This document shows positions 10,050-22,620 of a stretch of DNA of 64,000 nucleotides, piece after piece (within the stretch, counting starts at the first letter, position 1; every line of letters begins with the position of its first letter). The DNA is from Megalobrama amblycephala (taxonomy: Eukaryota; Chordata; Actinopteri; Cypriniformes; Xenocyprididae). Under the pieces are notes generated by a model that was not told where the DNA came from, made no database searches, and was given only the letters and a program-made list of their open reading frames with translations. Position numbers and translations under genes: made by a program. The stretch lies in NCBI RefSeq assembly GCF_018812025.1, contig NC_063063.1, forward strand, positions 7,352,942 through 7,416,941, in the 5' to 3' direction.

Positions 10050-10890
10050 TGAGTTCAAAATTCAGTCGTTTCAATAGGAATCAGTGCAATATGGAGTTTC
10101 GAGTAAGGGTGAACAATTTCTCCACGTAGATTCTGTATTGGGTTTAACTTGGTCACATTAATTTGCTGCGCTGACCACAGTAAAGCTGCTTGGTTGGAAA
10201 GTGAACTCTGTGTAAATGGTGCTTCAAGCATCACTATGGCCCTGTTTCCACCTGGTATTAGATGCATTTTGTTTAATCGGATCACAAGTGGACGACAGTA
10301 AATACAGATGTTAACGGGGTGTAAAACTTGTGGGTGAGATGCATTTTAAGCTTGTCCACTTTTGACCTCTTAGGTAGTCGAAAACGCATCCGACCGGATT
10401 GCTTTTGTAGTGTTAACGCTCATGTGGTCGAATGCGTTCAAACAGCCACAAAAGACCGCCTACTCGCCGTCTACTGACCTAAAGTGTAAACATTATGTGA
10501 GCCCGCTAGCCAGATGGGAATTAAACTTTGTCGGTTGAAGACCCAAGTTTGGTTTGAAGACGAAAAGCGTACCAAGCACAATGTTCTCTCACCATTCTTG
10601 ATTTCTAAACAAGCACTTACCGCGTGGTCTTGTGGCTGTCAGAGCAGAAATGTAAGTTGCTGCTCTCAGTATGTTTTTCCGTAGAGTAGCGTATGTAGCT
10701 TAGAGATGTATGAAGCACAGTTCACACAGAAGTCGCTTTCAAACCATGCAGCTTTTTGTTTGTCAACACGGCAAATTCATGTGACCAACTTGAAAAATAG
10801 CGAAATCTGCAAAGGGAACTTCACTTCAATCGCATGGATTCCTAGTGAAAAGACTGGATTTTGCACATTAAATTTCACAGAGCAACAGTA
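10050..10890. repeat. Long inverted repeat in jmjd1c intron
   Basis: Two arms of about 190 bases (about 10050-10240 and 10690-10890) are inverted copies of one another with perhaps 70% identity. They share GGTCACAT(T/G)AATTTGC and AAAGCTGC(T/A)TGGTT. The centre contains a different repeat starting CCCTGTTTCCACCTGGTATT (about 10250) that recalls another cyprinid MITE. Further single copies of the arm lie at 13712 and 18320. Confidence 0.6.
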
Positions 10891-11178
10891 AATGTGACTG
10901 CATCTTAAGTCTGAGATTAATCTTAAGTCTCAGCAAACTGTATGATTTGAGGTGTCATACATGTTTGTAGTGATCTAAACAAACCCGTAAGCCTTAGTAT
11001 GAGCAATAGCAATAGGCATTGCAATTACCAGTAAAACATTTCCAATCACAGAGAGATTTGAACGATCTGATGAAGGCCAGTGACCCACCAAATCTGAAAC
11101 AAGCACAGGAAAGCTCTCACACCTCCTCACGCATGGCAACGCTACATTTCCGCTTCCCGAGCCCAGCAGTGAAGCAGA

Positions 11179-11374
11179 TGTGTGTGTGTGTGTGTGTCAG
11201 GGTCTAGCAGGGTGAGAGGGATATCCGCCCTGCACTTCCATTAATTGTTGATGGTGATGAGGAGTGAGAGGGGGGGGGGGGGGGGCTGACAGGAGCTCCA
11301 GTTATTTACACAATCACACAGCAGGCCTGGTGAACACATGAACTGAGTCCTGAAAATACCCCACTGCTGCCACA

Positions 11375-11432
<58 letters not shown>
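11179..11432. repeat. Microsatellite cluster: (TG)n, poly-G and (CA)n
   Basis: Three simple repeats lie within 255 bases: a TG run at 11179-11198, a run of 16 G at 11270-11285, and a CA run with one TA interruption at about 11370-11432. The G run could form a G-quadruplex. Confidence 0.95.
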
Positions 11433-11434
<2 letters not shown>

Positions 11435-13711
11435 GTGTGATTGCTGGCTAAGTTGAATGACAGCAAATATCTGATCAGAAACGCAGGTACTTCAATAGGG
11501 CCATATTCAACCTTTGTGTAGAATTTTATCTATCCTTCTCTTTGACCCTTTAGGGGTGGTCACAATACACTTTTCGTTCCACTAACTGTGGGAGAGAAAA
11601 AAAATGCAAATTCACAACGTAATGTCTTTGCTAAATAAAAGCAACGCAAACTTTAAATTTGCAGGATTGCAGCATTGCAGTAAAGTGGAGTAAATTGCGT
11701 ATTTTTACATTTTGGATGTACTATGTTGAATTATGTTTCTTAGTAAGATGCTACGGAGTGTTACATCATATTACAACCGTTGTAATTTCCGTAGTAATTT
11801 TGTGTGCTCAAAGTCTAGTTTAACTGCAGCTTTAGAATTAAACCAGCTGTTTTCAATAGAGCTGTGCCTTAAAGAGTTCTATATGTAATATATGTACGTT
11901 TCTTTACTTTTGGCGTGAAATATGCCATCCATGACATGTCTCTTTTAGGTCCTCCACTGTGGCTCACAACAAATGTCAGATAAGGTTTGTAATTTAGAAG
12001 TGAAACCAGCAAAAATGAGCCCATAAAGTAACATGTTTGCATCTGATTGAGGATATGTGTATATTGGAAACTAAGTGGCACTGTGGTTTGTCTTAAAAAT
12101 ATAGCATTGCATCACCAGTGTGCCTAATCTTGGGCAAAAGTAAACTGTTCTATCCTCCTTACCCTAGTGACAACCATTGCATTACTCACACACACATACA
12201 AACGCCTTCATTCCAGTTTTCATTTTAAAGCAAGAGCATTGCCGGACACATGATTTATTTATTGGCCTGCAGTTTACACGGGGCACTTTCTCTCTTGGTG
12301 GCATCCAAGATTGGAATCTATTAGGACAGCCTGGTTTCCCCATCGCCCTTCCACTCGACAGAAAGAAGAGCATCCAAATAAAACGAATATTATTTCATGT
12401 CCAAATGTTTCTGATCAGGGCAATGCACACTAGCAGGAATGTGAAGCAGCTCACAATCAGACGAATGACGAATGCTGTGCATAAGCACAATGAAATTTAA
12501 ATCACAGAGAGAGACGTGATCTCATTCCTACAGTCTGGTCTTCAGCAAGACTTCAGCTGTAATCTCATATCCTCCACCTCCTCTGCACACACCCCCTTGT
12601 GAAGGACGGAGCAGATGCACTTTTCTTTCCATCCCCCCCACCCCATTCCACACCGGGCTGCCATCCATCACTTTAACAGCAATATGTTCTAGGATTTTCC
12701 ACATGGCGCTGCGGTGGAAGACACTGCGAAATAGGGTGGTGCTCAGCACTGGGGGAAATAGGAAAGTGCTTCCAGATCCAAACTCTGACCCAGATAAAAA
12801 AAAAGCTTCCTTCCCCTCTCTTGCACTCTGTCCAGCGGCCTGCAGCCTGGGAACAAGGCTGGGCGTGGGTCTTGCACTTTTCTCCACTTGTCTCCATGTT
12901 CTCGACAAACAGGCTGAATTCAACATTCAACAGCTGAAGGATGTCATCAGAAGTGTTCCGTACTGTTCCCAGGCTCTCCGAAAGAATCATACTTCAGAGA
13001 CATTTTGTTTGTATTGTCCATGTGACATCATTCATATTTGCTGTTCTAGACAGGCATAAGCCACAGAAGTGTGTCTGGCAATAAACAAAAATTAGTCTTC
13101 ACTGAGATTTGGTGCCATGCAGACCCATAAGAATGTGCTATAAGGTGCTGCCCGTAAAATGACAACATGGTTTCTAATGAGATCCAGAATCCATGTCTGT
13201 GCACCATCTGTGTTTACTGATGAACTGATGCTTATCAGATGAGACTGGGATTCACAGGGACTAGAGACAGAGGTGGTACAAATATAACCATAAAATGTTT
13301 CCTCCCATTGTGCAATTACTTCTGACAGCTATATAATCAACAGTAGTGCTTTATCTAAAGACTAAAAATCCACTCGGCCCGAATGATAACATAATCAAGT
13401 CTGTGATCATGTGTGATGACTGATAGAACACTAATAAACAAAACTAGAACACTCCAATTATAAAATTGTGCAGCTTGTTTGCAGTGTAGATGAAGCATTA
13501 CACCATGTCCTGACCAAGTTTCCAGTGACACATTTGTAAATAAGCCAAAAAAAAAAAAGTCCCATGATCCTCATTGGGATGTTAGCTGGTTAGGATAAAA
13601 GAAAATTCATATATACATGGAAGAGATAACTTTTACTGTCGTTCCTGGTTAGGACATTACTCACTTAGAAGCAGCATTAAGGTGTGATCATTGTGTTGTC
13701 AATTGTCAAGT

Positions 13712-13930
13712 GTTACGATGCATGAAGCACAACTCACACACTTTCAAACCAAGCAGCTTTCTGCTGGCCAAATGAGGTAAATACACTTGAACAACTTGAA
13801 CCCGTTGCAAAATGTGCGTGGGGAAATCTTTTGCCCTCATGTGAAATTCCCAATCATGTGGATTCCTACTGAAATGACTGGATTTCGGCCAAGAAAAAAT
13901 GCTGAACAATGGTAAATGTGACCCGTCTTT
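13712..13930 (+). repeat. Dispersed repeat copy (same family as the 10.7 kb arm)
   Basis: It shares TGAAGCACA..TCACAC, TTTCAAACCA.GCAGCTTT and GTGGATTCCTACTGAAATGACTG-like segments with 10690-10890 and 18320-18480. No coding capacity. Probably a fragment of a non-autonomous DNA transposon. Confidence 0.55.
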
Positions 13931-15750
13931 TGCTGTCTTAAACCAGGCACCACAAGCTATATCTTCCATGTACATAATTGTTTATACTAAACAACCATGA
14001 CAGGAGTCTTTCTGCGGTTACATTTTAGATAGTCCCACCAAAAGTTGGTCTAAAACTGTGCAACTGCATAATGAATATCAGATATATTTTGTACAGTATC
14101 TAAAATTAAAGGCTTACATTGTCAGAAAATCACGTTTAAAATGAAGAAATATGTGATGTTATAAAAAATGGTCTCTAATGTGCCAAATTCAAATCAATAT
14201 CTAGTCTAGTCATCATAGAGGGTGCAGCTAAGGCTGTTACTGTACGTCAGTGAAATTAACAATGTGTTCATTAAGAATGAATGAAGTCCCATTACCGTCC
14301 CGCTCCACATGACTGAGTGCTCCTATTAGCATTCCTCTGCTTCCTTCACTTGTCTCTCTCCCTCGCTCTTTTTCACTCTCTTTGTTCACACAAAGGGCAG
14401 ACGTGTTCCTGATCTGTCCTTCTCTGAAGAGCACAGCTCTTGCGTTAATGTCGTCCTGTCCTCTGAAGGTTCATGACACGAGCATGTGTCAAGGTGAAAC
14501 AGGCCAAATTTACGCTCCACGTGTAACAAAAAGGCCTGTTCACAAATGTAGTCTAATAAAAATTTTGACTTATATCATTCTGATTTATAGGTCCTTTGTA
14601 GTTACACAACCATGTGTTCATTTTCATAAACAGTATGACAGATGCTGGTACATTTGTACAGTTTTGCTTCCAAGGAAACCTTTTAGGACAGGACAGAGTG
14701 CACTATTAGGTAATTTCAAATTCTGCTTCTGTCTATGATGTTTGAAATGGTTAAGACATGCACAGGTAAGGACGCTGCTTCAAATCACCAACGCACTTTT
14801 ATAGAGGTAATGATACCGCACATATCTAGGTGCATATGAGGATAGATCAATGTTTAAAAAGTATGTTGTTGGGATGGGAGATGGGAAAGCGAACATGCAG
14901 GCGGAGGTGTTGCCATGGTAGTGGGCAGCGTGGGGAGCTGACACAATGCTTGCATCAGTCAGAGGTGTAAACAGCGAACGAGCGCACGGAGACAGGATGT
15001 TCCTTCCAGCACTCTACAAATGCTTTTCACAGAGATGACGCATTCAGAGGATGAATCATTGTGCGGAGAGCTGGAATGACATGAGGAAAGATACCATAAT
15101 AACGCTATTATAGTATTAATGGTGACGTCTTATAACAGAGGCGTAAATTTCAGCGCAATTTACCGCTGCGGCGTTGGGAAAACGCAAAAGCGGGTGAAGA
15201 AACCCAGTGGCACGTAAAAGCTTTTGTTGAGGAGCAGACGATGTGTGCGCTCCTGTTGCTATGGCAATACTACATACGTGACGTGTGTGAAAAAAGCTTG
15301 TTGCTGGGGTAATACAAGTGTGTGTGCGCTGTTTGTATCGTTCGTATGGTTTGTGTCATTTCAAATGATGTTTTGCTGAGGTAATTTATTTAGCGCAGTT
15401 ACAGTGAGTAATTCTATACATTGTGGATTAAATCATTCAGGGAGAACTGCAGTCTTGTGTATAAATACGCATGCTAAAACGGTAGTTGTCTGTGTGTGAA
15501 TGTGAGAAAGTGTGTGAGCGTATGGGGGAGGGTGGCTGAGCCGTCTGTATGTGTGTGTGATATATGTTTCTTCATTAAAAGAGAGTACACCAGTGTGATG
15601 TATGTTCTGTTTTGTTGAATGGTATCCATGAATACAATTTCACACAAATGTGATGGTGGGATATTGTGTTTGTGCACCATGACTCGTTATGCACGCTTCA
15701 TATGCAGGGTGCAAAAACAATCCCACCACTCAACACAGAGGGCGTAACAC

Positions 15751-17124
15751 TAAAGGGCTATTCACAGTGACAGCAATTTCAGCCATGAAGCGACTAGAAG
15801 TCATTTGTTTTCGATGAGAATTGGTGATTTAATGCGAAATAAGGAACTGACCATCAAGCATATACATAGTCCCAGCAGGCAAGTCTTCAATATCTAAAAA
15901 AGCATTTAATGTTTATAGTTTTAATCCTTGATTTCAAGCTGTTAGTTACAGTGTTTACTTTTTATCAGGTTTTTTTTTAACAACTTCTTTATGAAAAATA
16001 CAATAATTGTATTACAGAATACAATTACAGAAACAAGAAGTTTCTATCTAAAGTTTAAAGGCCCCAATATAGTTCAAGCAAAATCGAAATTGAAGGCCAA
16101 AACGAACTCCAATCGAAGTTAGAAACAGCTTGCCAAAGCGAACTTTTCGGAAAAGGCTGGTAAACACCTTTGTACTACCATTCATCTGTGGCGATTACGT
16201 AATAGGTAGCTGTGCGCTGAGGCTCCACCTTCATTCACATGGAAATCTTTTACGCTACATTTCTCCTGTTCAATCCGTGGAGGTCAGACGTCAGTGAGTG
16301 AAAACATGAACACACTGGAGAGCTGCTTTATAGTAGAAAATGAAGTTGCACTTCTGATGAAACGAGACTTTGACACTGTTTTTCAGGTTTAATACGGTAA
16401 AGCGTCTTGATTTTCTATTATATAGTAATCTATTATATAAAGTGCTATATAAATAAACGTGACATGACTTTACTAGAGTGCCTGAATTGCAGAGCTTGTG
16501 CAAACAAACATATCCACATTGCTCAGATGCTTTTCTTATGCTTTATTAGCAGTGAGGGTGGCATCAGATGTTCGATAACAGTGTATTGCTGCTCACGTAT
16601 TTCAAAGTGTTTTACCTCTAAACGAAGAATGAAAAAGAATTTCACTGTAAGTATACTGGGGCCTTAAATCTGTTTATTTCACAGATTTTTTTTTATCAAG
16701 TTCAATTATTTTCAAATAATTTTTTTCGAACCGATTTATTTTCAAATAATTTATTTCAAATTGATATATGTAAAATAAACATACATTTCATTTTAGAAAT
16801 TGTGCATGTGTTATCTTTAAATTATATTGGTCATAGGTCACCCTGCTCTAAGATATTTGCATTAAAAAAATTAGTCGACAACTAAATATTTGAACATATT
16901 ATTGTTTTATTACTGTAACATTATTATATTTTAAATCAATTTCAGCAGAATTTGCTCCAAAATCAGCTCAGAAGATGTGGATAAATGTCCAGAGAATCCA
17001 TCTAGGCCCTTAAACGGTAGTGCAGACAGTACTGATATGGTTGGATACAGCTACTAGAGACCAACATCACAGCAACTTTGCGACCTCCAGCGATTTAATG
17101 GCTGTCAGTGTGAATGTACCTTAA
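15751..17124. mobile_element. Inverted-repeat DNA element interrupted by a second element
   Basis: The left end TAAAGGGCTATTCACAGTGA and the right end, reverse-complemented, TAAGGTACATTCACACTGAC, form terminal inverted repeats of about 24 bases, both followed by CAGC. The interior is AT-rich, has no transposase, and includes the nested element at 16055-16667. Confidence 0.5.
16055..16667. mobile_element. Nested MITE flanked by TTAA
   Basis: The ends are TTAAAGGCCCCAATATAGTTC and, reverse-complemented, TTAAGGCCCCAGTATACTTA: an inverted pair bounded by TTAA, about 613 bp apart. There is no transposase. It lies inside the element at 15751-17124, so it inserted later. Confidence 0.65.
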
Positions 17125-18239
17125 CTGCCATGACAGTAAACAAGAGCATGTTTCATTGTTACTTAAGAGTTCTCAAGTCTTCTATGTGGCCACACTGAAG
17201 TCAGAGGTCAAATTCCTCCTCTTCCATCCCACTCAAGGATAAACGAATGCAAATGCATGCCCAGACCCAATCCCACTCAGTAATGTAGCCCACAGAGAAC
17301 AATGAGTGTAAGTCACAAGCGTGTAGTCGTCTGTTCCAGTAATGCACACCAAAACAGCACTCCTGTTTTCTCTTTCTCTCTCGCCGGCTGGCCTCGCACA
17401 CAGAGCCTCAATTGTTGCGATTATGCCAAACAGATTCCTGGGCTCCAGCCTCTCCTCTATCCATCCCTGGATCAGGCTGCACTGTGGAAAAAATCCGTGA
17501 AGGAGAAAAGAGGCCAGGACAGGATGTGAGCAAGCCAGCTCATCACACTCCAGCAAGCAAAAGAAGCAAAGTTCCCAAGCACTTTAGAGGTCAGACCTTG
17601 GATTTTTAAAAGGAGGCGTGTTTTTGATTCCAGAACAAGATGGTTTGTTGGAATGTGTGAGAATCCCATGAGAAGTCACAGAGGCAGATCTGGGACTGAG
17701 GAATACTCCTTTTGAGGACATTTCTCAGCTGTGAGTGAAAGTGTACGGAAGAAGAAATACCTGCTTGAGGTGTGCAAATTGTTGAGTGTGAGACTGTGTG
17801 TCCATGACTGTAGCACCATAACCTCATTTTCACCTGGGAGTGAAACACACTCATAGTCTGGAGTGAGTTACCTAATGGTCAAATGATTTAATAAGGTCTA
17901 AATAACCCAACTAAAAAGGAATCTCTTAAGTGACTGACACTCAACACACCCGTCACTCGGACAGCAACATGCATGTGCACCACACAAAGCAGCGCTTGAG
18001 AGTAGTGACATTAGAAAATGGCTATAAACCAATAGATGACAAAGATTCTCTTTCAAACTTTTTCTCCGCCATGGCAGACATCGACCTGACAGAAACAAAA
18101 CTGACCATAGAGATGACAATAAAACAGCCCTTGTGACAATGCTGAGAATGCTACAAGTACTTGCTTTTGCATTAAAACTTGAAAACAAAACGCCATGAAA
18201 AATGAAAAATCGAGCTTGTGTCAAGACTTAACATTGACT

Positions 18240-18480
18240 CCAAAAGTCTTAAGGTGCAGTTACATTAGCAAAGCAATTTTGTGTGCAAAAAAAAGTTCCA
18301 GTGTCCATTGTTAATTATGTAGAGATGAATGAAGCACTGCTCACACAGAAGTCACTTCAAACCAAGCAGCTTTCGGTTGATAAGCACGGCAAATTCGCAT
18401 GACCGACCTGAACATGAGCGAAATCTGCGTGGGAAAATCTTTCAACCTTACGCAAAACTCTAGATTGCACTCCGCCATCT
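18240..18480 (+). repeat. Dispersed repeat copy related to those at 10.7 and 13.7 kb
   Basis: It contains GAATGAAGCACTGCTCACAC, CAAACCAAGCAGCTTTC and ACGGCAAATTCGCATGACC, matching the arm at 10690-10890 in the same orientation. No ORF of interest. Confidence 0.55.
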
Positions 18481-18852
18481 TACACAAACGCGAGAAGTGA
18501 GTACGCGATGGATAACGTCAGAGGAATGTCAATAGGCTATAATCGATTATGGTCTATTACAGCATTCATGCAGAATCTTCCACATCCTCATTGCGATGCA
18601 TTGTAGAAACAATTATTTTCAACACCCCTAATTGATACGTCTCTCAACTGGATGTTCACATAAACCGATCACGTTTTAATGATGCAAAAGGCGCTTGCAT
18701 GCTCACTCTGTGCGGTGGCGGATGTCTCACTCTCCAACCAAGCAAGAGTAAAATAATAATGTAGTATAAGTTGTGTATAATTTAACTACTTTATTAAATA
18801 ACCTCTGACCAATCGCCACTAACAGCAGCTGCTGTTCAGTTTGTATACTGCT

Positions 18853-19275
18853 TAGGGGTTGACCGATATGTGCTTTTCAGGGCCGATGCCGATACCGATT
18901 ATTACAGATCAAGTAGACCGATAACCGATATTTTGAAGCCGATGTATATATGTCTGGTGTAAAAATTAAAATTAAATGTCAAAATTAAGAAAAACAAGGC
19001 AAAGACTTCCTTTAAATGCTTATATCTTTAATTCTGAGAACTGTTAATAATAAAATTCATAATAATAATAATAATAATAATAACACTAAACGTGCATGGA
19101 GCACCCAGTAGCACTCCTAAACATTTTGTAAAACTTAAAGAAGTAAACAACAACAAGCAAAAAATGAGTTCTGACAGAGGTGGCTGCATCAGAGCCAAAT
19201 AGCGCATTTCAAAATTAAATTATTTTATCGGCAAATCGGTTTTGAAAATGACCGATACCGATAACCATAAAAATG
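18853..19275. mobile_element. hAT-like element remnant with ACCGAT-rich ends
   Basis: It begins TAGGGGTTGACCGATATGTG and has several GCCGATACCGATTATTA-like units. The right side holds ATCGGCAAATCGGT and ACCGATACCGATAACC in inverted sense. An AAT trinucleotide run lies inside at 19060-19082. This resembles a common teleost hAT-derived repeat from memory. Confidence 0.55.
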
Positions 19276-19532
19276 TTTAATATGCTTAATAAAAATGCAG
19301 TATTATCTACTGACCCAGTTGGGCTGGTTCAGGTTTTTACTTGCCCTGCCAAAATGCACAAAAAAAAAAAAAAAGCAAAATAAATGCTAACTTTGAGAGA
19401 CCTAGAAATAATAGGCATATAATTTGTTGTGATCAACAATTATTAGAAATATGACAAAAAGAGTTAGCTACCACTACAGTTTGCTATTGAAGAACACTAA
19501 CCAGAAGCTTAAGTAGTACTGAGATTCTAGTG

Positions 19533-20613
19533 CGGAGGTCGGCAACCCGCGGCTCTAGAGCCGCATGCGGCTCTTTAGCGCCCCCCTTGTGGCTCCCTGG
19601 AGCTTTTTCAAAAATGTATTAAAATGGAAAAAATATATATTTTTTGTTTTCATATGGTTTATGTAGGAGGACAAACATGACACAAACATTCTTAACGTTT
19701 TTCAATGCTGTAAAAATGTGAATAATAAATATTAAATTTCAACATTTCTGTCAACGAAGATTTGCGTCATAGCCATCGACGTCACTTTCCCGCCGAAAGC
19801 GCGCTCCCTCAGTTGGACTGATTGGCAAAAGAACCTGCTGCGTGACTGGATTTAATAGAGGAAACTGCGAAAACGCGAGTAAAAACAAACGAATTACACT
19901 AAAGGTTGGACACGAAAGTGTTTCTTACAACTTGTCAAATAAACCTAATCCATGGATATTGACATGTAGCCAGGAGTCGTGTTTCCTGACATTTATATGT
20001 GCCTGATTTGACGCCGAGGAAATACATAAAGCAAATCTGCCTGTGAATATTTTATATAACTACAATATAGGTAGGTTTAAATCCGCGTAATCACTTATAT
20101 CAATGTTATATATATCGTCATATTTTCCAGCCCTAAAACATATAGTTTTATAGTATAGTTTTTGTCAGTGTTTATTTTAAAACGCACAATTATGCAGAAT
20201 ATAAGATGGAAAATATTTAATAGATGATTTGTCAACATAATATATAACAATACAATATATATGGAATGATTTTACCTCAAAATCCAACAATTTGACACAA
20301 AATGATAACTGCAAATCCATGTTTCTCTGCTGGAGTCCAGCTGTTTCTGTGGATTGCACCGATCCATTTGCTTCTTTTTTCTGTAGCTTTCAGAAGTTTT
20401 TAAATATATACCTCGGGAATACCTCATTATGTATTTGTAGCCTACTTATTCATTTTGATAGTAGGCTAATATAGCTAATATACACTTACAGCCTGTGTTG
20501 CCTTCATATAAGGCTTATATAAGGCTTTTAATTTTTTGCGGCTCCAGACAGATTTGTTTTTTGTTTTTTTGGTCCAATATGGCTCTTTGAACATTTTGGG
20601 TTGCCGACCCCTG
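19533..20613. mobile_element. Complete non-autonomous hAT transposon with 8-bp target duplication
   Basis: The 16-bp ends CGGAGGTCGGCAACCC and, reverse-complemented, CAGGGGTCGGCAACCC are followed by GCGGCTCTAGAGCCGCATGC on the left. The element is 1081 bp. The octamer TTCTAGTG occurs directly on both sides (19525-19532 and 20614-20621), a perfect 8-bp target duplication typical of hAT. No transposase ORF remains. A GCGGCTC motif also appears near the right end. Confidence 0.9.
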
Positions 20614-21610
20614 TTCTAGTGGAACGTAGGCAGTTGGCATGCAATGAGGTACCTTGAAAGGTAGTATATTTTTCTACTTACTAAAACAACCTTTTAATCA
20701 CAAGCACAGCTATGACACTTACAAACATTGTCAAGTTTTGGAACAATAAATTCAGATCTTATTATTGATATATCTGCTACATTTACTGTAAACTCATCAG
20801 CATTTTTTTTTTCTACTTCCTGCAGAGATTAACCACAAAAATCCCCATAGATTAGTCCAAATCACCTACGGAAATGTGAACACAGAAAGCATGCACAGTA
20901 AACCACACTACTGCAGTAGTCACAAAACAACGACCCGTTTCATTATTCCCCTCAAAAATATCACAACAATTTACCCCCACACGACACGCCCAAGTTTGGG
21001 TTCAGCGCGATGATATGAGAGCGAGGATAATTTGCTGGCAGATGGCCTTTCATTATCCGTCATGCAGGATGGAGGTGAGCCCGCAACACTGGGGATAAAA
21101 CATGTCGTGAATATGAATCCAGCAGTGGAGAGCATCTCCTCCCATCTGTCATGTGTGTTTGTTTTCAGAGCCTCTCTCTCTGCCACTGTGTGTTTTATCT
21201 AAGCTAGATTAATTAAGCTGTTTATGAGAGTGGCTTAGCACAGAACAATAGAAGAGGCCGTTTGTTGTCCTTATTAGTGCTCTGAGCATGAAGTGCCTAT
21301 GGAGGCAAACTCATGTAGCTGACCAGCTTGTACAACCATCCACCCAGCAGCATCCATTAGTGGAAGCTGGAGGGAACGTATTCTGATGGCGGGGGAATAC
21401 TAGCAAATGATTTCGAGGAACAAGGGAAGGACAAACTACCTGAGGGTAGTTTAACCAGAACCAGAACCAGAAAATTCATCTTGGAAGACAAGATTGATAA
21501 ACAGACAAGCCTATTGCAGATCCCTACATGGGCAGTCACCTTTTAGCTCAGTGTAAACACAGACTAAAGAAATTCTGACATGTGATAGAGAATGCAAAGG
21601 AAAAGAGACT

Positions 21611-21757
21611 AGGGTTGTCATTGAAGTCGGTACTGAAATTTTAAAAATGTGACGATACCAGCATTTCCAAAATGCTAGGGGGAAATGCTGGTATCGTCAC
21701 ATTTTTAACATTTCAGTACCGACTTGGTACCAAAGTCGGTACATTTGACAACTCTAA
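21611..21757. mobile_element. Hairpin MITE next to a jmjd1c splice donor
   Basis: The inner arms 21626-21668 and 21681-21723 are inverted copies matching at 42 of 43 positions around a 12-base loop. The outer ends AGGGTTGTCA and TGACAACTCT are also inverted. No coding capacity. The element ends 21 bases from the boundary of exon 21892-21779, inside the following intron. Confidence 0.85.
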
Positions 21758-21778
21758 ATGAGACCAAGAGACTCTCAC

Positions 21779-21892
21779 CTGATAGGGCTGAAAGGCTCCT
21801 CCTTCCGTCAAGAAGTCCAGGTGTCTGTCAGAGAAGAACTCAATAGCTGTGATGGACCCAAACACTGTCTTCCCCACCAGAGGTTTGAACGT
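21779..21892 (-). CDS. jmjd1c: jmjd1c N-terminal coding exon (TFKPL...AFQPYQ)
   Basis: Coding exon of 114 nt, 38 codons, phase 0 at both ends. The acceptor is TTACAG before 21892 and the donor is CAG|GTGAGA. The peptide TFKPLVGKTVFGSITAIEFF, then SDRHLDFLTEGGAFQPYQ, aligns with the human segment that follows the QWPAL motif in JMJD1C and the related KDM3A segment TYKPL. It is the most upstream confident exon here. The canonical preceding exon (ending WPAL in human) was not found up to 64000, so the next intron exceeds 42 kb unless an alternative first exon is used. Confidence 0.93.
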
Positions 21893-22620
21893 CTGTAAGA
21901 AAAGAAAATACTCAGGTTAGTCAATCCACTGGGCTTCAGAAGCTAAAAAAAAATAAAGAACGTCATGCTTGACAGCTCAAACAGAACACAAATAAGTTTG
22001 ATGCATCCCTTTTCGCATTCACCCAACCTAAACAGCACACAATCACACAGTGTTTAATGCTGGGTGAATGGTCTTTTATACCCTACTGTAGGTTAAACAA
22101 CATTTCACACATTATTTTGAATGGGGGTCAGCATTGTATTTACTCTGGGCTTACTGCTGTGAATTTGTTAGAATGTAAAAGGGAACTGTTTACCAACGTA
22201 CAACCAATCACACACTAACCTCAGCGCATACCTCAATAAATATTCATATGCTTTGTACAGTCAGAGAAACTTTCATGTGCACTGTTTTAGTTTCAGCATC
22301 CGAGGAAACCGCTAAAAATGAGGAACCATGACAGAAAGCACACCTACGGGTTTCTATTTTTTGCTTTTCAAACAATGGTATTATAACAACAAAAGTACAG
22401 TGTGAGCTCTTGAAACCTGAGTACCCAGAATTAATAGCTAACCCAGGTAAAGTATAAACAGTATGATAACAAAGGATTATGTAAACCTATGGTTAAATAT
22501 AAACAATTTCAAGTGAGCAATACCCATTTGTGTTCCTTCTTGCTGTTCTTGCTGCCAATGAAGCAATAAACAGGGCTGCATCTTTCAAACTAAATCTTTT
22601 TGAAATTTGCACAAATAAAA

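Larger units (their letters stand above)
9884..21778 (-). other. Large jmjd1c intron (11.9 kb)
   Basis: Intron between exons 21892-21779 and 9883-9778. It is dominated by transposable elements and microsatellites listed separately. I find no further jmjd1c exon or independent gene. The stretches at about 12500-13400 and 14850-15100 are mostly non-repetitive and somewhat GC-richer, but encode nothing recognisable. Confidence 0.75.
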
